A stretch of 7,232 nt of DNA from assembly GCA_003978805.1 (NCBI GenBank), contig QNYI01000003.1, positions 1 to 7,232 on the forward strand, in the 5' to 3' direction. Below the pieces are notes generated by a model, which saw nothing but the letters and a program-made list of their open reading frames with translations, was not told the DNA's origin and did not search any database. The position numbers and the translations under genes were made by a program. Source of the stretch: Desulfurobacterium sp. (lineage in GTDB: Bacteria; Aquificota; Aquificia; Desulfurobacteriales; Desulfurobacteriaceae). Shown in pieces: positions 5,897 to 7,232 of this stretch. Within the stretch, counting starts at the first letter, position 1. Each line of letters opens with the position of its first letter.

Positions 5897-6457
5897 TTAC
5901 CTCCCCTTTATGAGGAAGAGGGCTTCCATTCTTGTAGGTTCGTTCCTCATGACTCCCTTTACTGCACTTGTGACAGTGTAGGAGCCGGGTTTTTTAACGC
6001 CCCTCATTATCATACACAGGTGTTGTGCTTCAACGATTACCATGACGCCTTTTGCTTTTAGCTTTTCCATAATGGCATCGGCTATCTGTTCTGTCATTCT
6101 CTCTTGGAGCTGGAGTCTTTTTGAGTAGACGTCAACTATCCTTGCTAGCTTAGAGAGGCCTGTTACTTTGTTGTTCCCCGGTATGTAGGCTACGTGAGCC
6201 TTCCCGAAGAAGGGTAGCATGTGGTGTTCGCAGAGGGAGTATATGGGAATGTCCTTGACGATTATCATTTCATCGTACTTTTCAGAAAAGAGAACCAGAT
6301 GGTTGTCCGGGGAGTCGTTATAACCTGAGAGAACTTCCTCGTACATTTTGGCCACGCGCTTGGGTGTGTCCCTTAAACCTTCCCTGTCCGGGTCTTCTCC
6401 GATAGCTAAGAGTATCTCCCTTACTGCCCTTTCAATCCTTTCCCTGTCAAAAGCCAA
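5897..6457 (-). CDS. folE: GTP cyclohydrolase I (FolE type)
   Basis: A 186-residue enzyme that opens GTP to 7,8-dihydroneopterin triphosphate, the first step of folate (and queuosine-type) biosynthesis. The N-terminal helix region carries [20 protein letters not shown] (20-39), the classic family signature. Zinc ligands are Cys76 and His79 in [20 protein letters not shown], and Cys148 in [12 protein letters not shown], with His78 and His146 as catalytic-side histidines. The [20 protein letters not shown] segment at 100-119 is intact, as is the C-terminal [13 protein letters not shown]. The protein is complete and of normal length. The start is TTG at 6457, supported by GGAGG (6469-6465) seven bases upstream; this site lies in the last codons of ftsH, whose stop is 2 bp away, so the genes are surely co-transcribed. 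The TTG start may lower expression. Confidence 0.96.
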   Translation of the reverse strand: MAFDRERIERAVREILLAIGEDPDREGLRDTPKRVAKMYEEVLSGYNDSPDNHLVLFSEKYDEMIIVKDIPIYSLCEHHMLPFFGKAHVAYIPGNNKVTGLSKLARIVDVYSKRLQLQERMTEQIADAIMEKLKAKGVMVIVEAQHLCMIMRGVKKPGSYTVTSAVKGVMRNEPTRMEALFLIKGR

Positions 6458-6459
6458 CT

Positions 6460-7232
6460 TTAAACCTCCGGTTGTGGGTTGAGTCCAAATCCTTCTATTT
6501 TTTCTTCCTCCCTCCTTTTCTCCTCTTTCCTGTTCTTTCCTGAGGCCGGTGGAGTTCCGGAACCAGAATCGGAAGAGAGGAGCTCTCCCTTCATTGCAAG
6601 GTCAATTTCCTCTCCCGTTAGAGTTTCTCTTTCAAGAAGCGCCTTGGCCAAGTTTTCCAGCTTATCCATGTTGTTTGAGATTAGCTCCCTTGTCCTCTCG
6701 TAGGTCTCCTTGATTATCCTCTTGACCTCCTTGTCTATCAACCTCTTCATCTCCTCACTTACAAGCTCTGCCGGTTCTCCGAACTCCTCTCTCAGTTTAA
6801 CGGCCACTGGGCCTATCCTTTCGCTCATTCCCCACTCTGCAACCATCTTGCGGGCGATTTCTGTAGCCCTCTCTATATCGTTCCCTGCTCCCGTTGATAT
6901 CGTTCCGAGGGCAAGCTCCTCGGCTACCCTTCCACCGAAGAGGACGCAGAGCCTATCAAGGAGGTACTCCTTCGTGTAGGTGTACCTATCTTCTTCAGGT
7001 AACTGCTGAGTTATTCCTAATGCCTTTCCGCGGGGGATAATTGTAACTTTGTGAACTTTATCGGCATTGGGAAGGAGTTTTGCAACGAGCGTATGGCCGG
7101 CCTCGTGGTAGGCGGTTGTTACTTTTTCTTCTTCAGAGAGGACCATGCTCTTACGTTCAATACCCATTGTAACTTTGTCCTTGGCCTCCTCAAAGTCCTC
7201 CATTGTTATCTTTCCGTGGTTCTTCCTTGCCG
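6460..7232 (-). CDS. ftsH: ATP-dependent zinc metalloprotease FtsH, C-terminal part (partial; 5' end beyond the window)
   Basis: The frame enters from the right edge (ARKNHGKIT before the first internal Met at 7203) and covers about 257 codons to the stop at 6460. It holds the M41 peptidase domain: the zinc site YHEAGH (HExxH) and the downstream [18 protein letters not shown], which carries the third, Asp ligand, followed by the WGMSERIGP signature and the C-terminal helical bundle ending in [16 protein letters not shown]. The transmembrane segments and AAA+ module must lie outside the window. The last roughly 40 residues are a poorly conserved Ser/Gly/Pro then Lys/Arg/Glu-rich tail. FtsH extracts and degrades membrane and short-lived cytosolic proteins as a hexamer. 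The internal ATG at 7203 is not a start, because homologous FtsH sequence continues upstream of it. folE follows after 2 bp. Confidence 0.96.
   Translation of the reverse strand, partial: ARKNHGKITMEDFEEAKDKVTMGIERKSMVLSEEEKVTTAYHEAGHTLVAKLLPNADKVHKVTIIPRGKALGITQQLPEEDRYTYTKEYLLDRLCVLFGGRVAEELALGTISTGAGNDIERATEIARKMVAEWGMSERIGPVAVKLREEFGEPAELVSEEMKRLIDKEVKRIIKETYERTRELISNNMDKLENLAKALLERETLTGEEIDLAMKGELLSSDSGSGTPPASGKNRKEEKRREEEKIEGFGLNPQPEV
6465..6469 (-). promoter_or_regulatory. Ribosome binding site for the TTG start of folE
   Basis: GGAGG on the minus strand overlaps the final Glu-Val codons of ftsH and stands seven bases from the TTG at 6457. There is no suitably placed ATG near it, so it fixes the TTG as the start. 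Confidence 0.7.

Noticed and set aside
1..7232. CRISPR array, insertion sequence, attachment site or phage genes
   Set aside because: No direct-repeat arrays, terminal inverted repeats, transposase or phage-like proteins are seen; apart from the left edge the gene content is ordinary core chromosome.

Overview
The window looks like a piece of the chromosome of a thermophilic, chemolithotroph-like bacterium, most plausibly the Desulfurobacteriaceae (Thermovibrio/Desulfurobacterium) branch of the Aquificota. The grounds are the tight, often overlapping gene packing, the GC-rich tRNA stems, and a polyamine cluster that includes a branched-chain polyamine synthase (BpsA), an enzyme characteristic of hyperthermophilic archaea and a few thermophilic bacteria. 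The taxonomic assignment is inference from gene content only.

Layout: (1) 1-1168, minus strand: the cell-division inhibitor pair minC-minD, joined by a TAATG stop/start overlap. Only the 5' part of minD is in the window, and its last roughly 55 codons do not read as MinD. (2) 1226-3956, plus strand: a compact three-gene operon, agmatinase-family ureohydrolase (speB), aminopropyltransferase (speE) and bpsA, with 2-bp gaps and a hairpin/T-tract terminator at 3964-3990. (3) 4032-4107, minus strand: tRNA-Thr(CGT) with encoded CCA. (4) 4129-7232, minus strand: a tightly packed series transcribed ftsH (3' part only), folE, a PilF/PilW-like TPR lipoprotein, an unrecognised membrane-anchored protein, and a small DUF2892-type membrane protein, followed 21 bp later by the tRNA.

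How the genes work together: SpeB and SpeE can convert agmatine (or putrescine) to spermidine, either through putrescine or through N1-aminopropylagmatine as in Thermus. BpsA would then add two aminopropyl groups to make the branched quaternary amine N4-bis(aminopropyl)spermidine, which stabilises nucleic acids at high temperature. Arginine decarboxylase and SAM decarboxylase are not in the window. The minus-strand run at the right combines membrane-protein quality control (FtsH), pterin biosynthesis (FolE) and envelope proteins, without one obvious shared pathway.

The most unusual signal is at the left edge. The minD reading frame stays open but changes at about position 165-180 from a clear MinD N-terminus (about 48% GC) to an AT-rich stretch (about 33% GC) whose protein resembles the middle of an MglA/COG2229-type small GTPase. 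A real gene fusion, a recombination event and an assembly chimera are all possible; an assembly chimera is the leading mundane explanation. There is no gene-free stretch longer than 300 bases.
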